From an uncultured Faecalibacterium sp. (lineage in GTDB: Bacteria > Bacillota > Clostridia > Oscillospirales > Ruminococcaceae), in contig CABQHF010000145.1 of assembly GCA_902463905.1 (NCBI GenBank), forward strand, positions 1-5,408: a DNA stretch of 5,408 nt. The letters run 5' to 3'. Shown piece after piece: positions 5,235-5,408 of this stretch. The notes under the pieces are model-generated. The model was given only the letters and a program-made list of their open reading frames with translations, had not been told where the DNA came from and did no database searches. The stretch's first letter is position 1; each line of letters starts with the position of its first letter. Made by a program: the position numbers and the translations under genes.

Positions 5235-5263
5235 ATCGAAAAACTTGTAACGGAACCTATTTT

Positions 5264-5280
5264 CGTGTTGGAAAAACACG
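5264..5280 (+). other. rRNA leader hairpin
   Basis: CGTGTT (5264-5269) pairs with AACACG (5275-5280) around a GGAAA loop. It is part of the pre-16S leader, with no specific role assignable. Confidence 0.45.
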
Positions 5281-5313
5281 GTAAACAATTCCAAACAAAG
5301 TAATTCACACAGG

Positions 5314-5329
5314 ACGCAAGCGATTGCGT
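5314..5329 (+). other. rRNA leader hairpin with GNRA tetraloop
   Basis: ACGCAA (5314-5319) and TTGCGT (5324-5329) form a 6-bp stem closed by GCGA, a GNRA tetraloop. It is probably a stable element of the pre-16S leader involved in folding or processing (inference). Confidence 0.5.
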
Positions 5330-5350
5330 GCTGAGCGAAACAAGATTTAA

Positions 5351-5372
5351 CACTTTTAAGTGATAAATATCA
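5351..5372 (+). other. AT-rich inverted repeats bordering the 16S 5' end
   Basis: CACTT/AAGTG (5351-5362) and TGATA/TATCA (5361-5372) are two small adjacent inverted repeats directly before the mature 16S end. Sequence here usually pairs with the 16S trailer to form the RNase III processing stem. The trailer is outside the window, so this is only a positional suggestion. Confidence 0.35.
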
Positions 5373-5408
5373 TTTATAAAGAGTTTGATCCTGGCTCAGG
5401 ACGAACGC
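5373..5408 (+). rRNA. 16S ribosomal RNA, 5' end only
   Basis: AGAGTTTGATCCTGGCTCAG starts at 5380 and is the universal 27F site, which corresponds to E. coli position 8. This places the mature 5' end near 5373, where TTTATAA matches the TTTAT start of B. subtilis 16S. It continues as GACGAACGC to the window edge. Only about 36 of some 1500 bases are visible. It is transcribed from P1 and P2. Confidence 0.97.

Overview
The window reads as a chromosomal segment of a GC-rich Firmicute (Clostridia, Oscillospiraceae/Ruminococcaceae). Three things suggest this: a spoIIAA-spoIIAB-sigF locus, a valS-(vanZ-like)-folC-like order resembling the clostridial/bacillar valS-folC pair, and a 16S rRNA 5' end reading GAGTTTGATCCTGGCTCAGGACGAACGC. 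The strong G/C preference at third codon positions and the GGACGAACGC start of 16S fit the Faecalibacterium/Gemmiger/Subdoligranulum group. This placement is an inference, because only 36 bases of 16S are visible. All genes lie on the + strand.

Region 1 (1-3375) is a compact co-directional cluster. It holds the C-terminal part of valyl-tRNA synthetase (valS, 5' end outside the window), a short VanZ-family membrane protein starting 4 bases after the valS stop, and a 421-aa protein of the Mur ligase/FolC fold. The last has the length and synteny of folylpolyglutamate/dihydrofolate synthase, but several signature residues of that family look replaced. A strong intrinsic terminator (3404-3444) closes this unit.

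Region 2 (3458/3470-4927) is the three-gene forespore sigma-F module: anti-anti-sigma SpoIIAA, anti-sigma kinase SpoIIAB and sigma-F. In the known partner-switching circuit, SpoIIAB holds sigma-F inactive and phosphorylates SpoIIAA, and dephosphorylated SpoIIAA frees sigma-F. All phosphorylation, ATP-binding and contact residues I could check are present, so the module looks functional. Sigma-F itself is short at the N-terminus.

Region 3 (4928-5408) is AT-rich and contains no gene until 16S rRNA. It holds two textbook sigma-A promoters in tandem (both with 17-bp spacers), A-tract-rich upstream DNA, a palindromic element between the promoters, and a structured leader with a boxA-like antitermination site. 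The first bases of 16S rRNA start at about 5373. I see no terminator between sigF and the rRNA operon.

I found no mobile elements, CRISPR arrays or tRNA genes. I also found no clear case for a wholly new multi-gene system. The most interesting signals are the FolC-fold protein with apparently lost catalytic residues, the promoter-poor junction in front of the spoIIA genes, the direct abutment of the sporulation sigma operon on an rRNA operon, and the repeated palindromic motif between the two rRNA promoters.
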